From contig CP172318.1 in assembly GCA_044336205.1 (NCBI GenBank), positions 1,116,001 through 1,180,000 of the forward strand: a DNA stretch of 64,000 bases, in the 5' to 3' direction. Below, in pieces: positions 63,737 to 64,000 of this stretch. Positions within the stretch are counted from its first letter, which is position 1; every line of letters starts with the position of its first letter. The stretch comes from Ruoffia sp044336205 (lineage in GTDB: Bacteria > Bacillota > Bacilli > Lactobacillales > Aerococcaceae). Both the position numbers and the translations under genes were made by a program. A model generated the notes under the pieces. That model searched no databases, had not been told where the DNA came from, and worked only from the letters and a program-made list of their open reading frames with translations.

Positions 63737-64000
63737 TTAATAAGTTAAGCCATATCCTAATTTATAAGTATTTCCATCTTTGTCTACATAAGCATAACTC
63801 ATACCTTCTCGTAAGTACTTATCTTTGTCATAACCAGGCACATCATTTCTACTTACTGATACACCGTGCTCATCTACAGCAATAACAGCAGTATTTTTTG
63901 GTAGAGTTAGAGGTAATTTCCCAGTTGGCTTATAGTGCCCTAAAGCCACTTCCATTACAGCTTTAGGGAAAGTATCATAACCCGCGAATAAGACATCGGA
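63737..64000 (-). CDS. Glycoside hydrolase family 3, C-terminal fragment (cut by window edge)
   Basis: The frame is open to the right edge. The last 87 residues show VLFAGYDTFPKAVMEVALG, PTGKLPLTLP, SRNDVPGYDKDKYLREG and the end YKLGYGLTY, matching the C-terminal domain of GH3 glycosidases (beta-glucosidase or N-acetylglucosaminidase type). The catalytic part lies outside the window. A stop at 63737 ends it. Confidence 0.8.
   Translation of the reverse strand, partial: SDVLFAGYDTFPKAVMEVALGHYKPTGKLPLTLPKNTAVIAVDEHGVSVSRNDVPGYDKDKYLREGMSYAYVDKDGNTYKLGYGLTY

Noticed and set aside
1..64000. Defence island, prophage, IS element or CRISPR array
   Set aside because: I saw no integrase, transposase, Cas gene, direct repeat-spacer array or restriction-modification gene; the content is core metabolism and translation.

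Overview
The window reads as the chromosome of a low-G+C Gram-positive bacterium of the order Lactobacillales. The evidence is the AT-rich sequence, the frr-uppS-cdsA-rseP-polC and rimP-nusA-ylxR-ylxQ-infB-rbfA blocks, an hrcA-grpE-dnaK-dnaJ operon with CIRCE operators, CtsR-type boxes before clpB, PurBox-like sites, strong AGGAGG-type ribosome binding sites and an LPXTG surface peptide. An Aerococcaceae- or Carnobacteriaceae-like lineage would fit, but I cannot fix the genus from this sequence. Nearly all genes lie on the minus strand; only a PAQR membrane protein (1342-1986) and a broken lipase-like gene (53993-55188) are on the plus strand. I see no rRNA, tRNA, CRISPR array, IS element or prophage.

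Layout from left to right: a partial membrane protein, deoD and yozE (1-1118); the PAQR gene; two tandem M20 amidohydrolases (2198-4629); a complete purine operon transcribed purF-M-N-H-D-E-K-C-L (16946 down to 5025); a thyA-folA-purB-proC-pip group (21715-17182); an ABC-F protein and an ABC exporter; a 59-residue LPXTG peptide; lepA; the heat-shock operon; truB-ribF-yitT; the infB/nusA translation operon; two genes (an FMN reductase and an unknown) where proS might be expected near polC; polC-rseP-cdsA-uppS; frr, pyrH, tsf, rpsB; the broken lipase-like gene; an nfeD-floA operon; an AI-2E-type permease; clpB; mgsA; an unknown gene; an esterase; and the end of a GH3 glycosidase.

The most notable result is in the purine operon. 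Both enzymes that normally take nitrogen from glutamine keep an intact synthase half but have degenerate glutaminase halves. PurL (1178 residues, long form) lacks the nucleophilic Cys, the GGFS oxyanion segment and the catalytic His of its class I amidotransferase domain. PurF lacks the N-terminal nucleophilic Cys, has a frameshift at exactly that spot, and has also lost other residues of the glutamine pocket. No purQ or purS is present here. The other pathway enzymes look intact. This suggests that the first and fourth steps of purine synthesis run on ammonia or on glutaminases encoded elsewhere, rather than that the pathway is simply decaying.

Three genes carry disabling lesions: purF (N-terminal frameshift beside a G5 run), pip (frameshift at a T6 run) and the DUF2974-like lipase (in-frame TGA plus a C-terminal frameshift). 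Two of these sit near homopolymers, so read-level checking matters. Regulatory features include two CIRCE elements flanking the hrcA promoter (one also placed to act as a terminator), two CtsR-like boxes at clpB, a PurBox-like palindrome before purF, a structured leader before rpsB and an attenuator-like leader before the ABC exporter.
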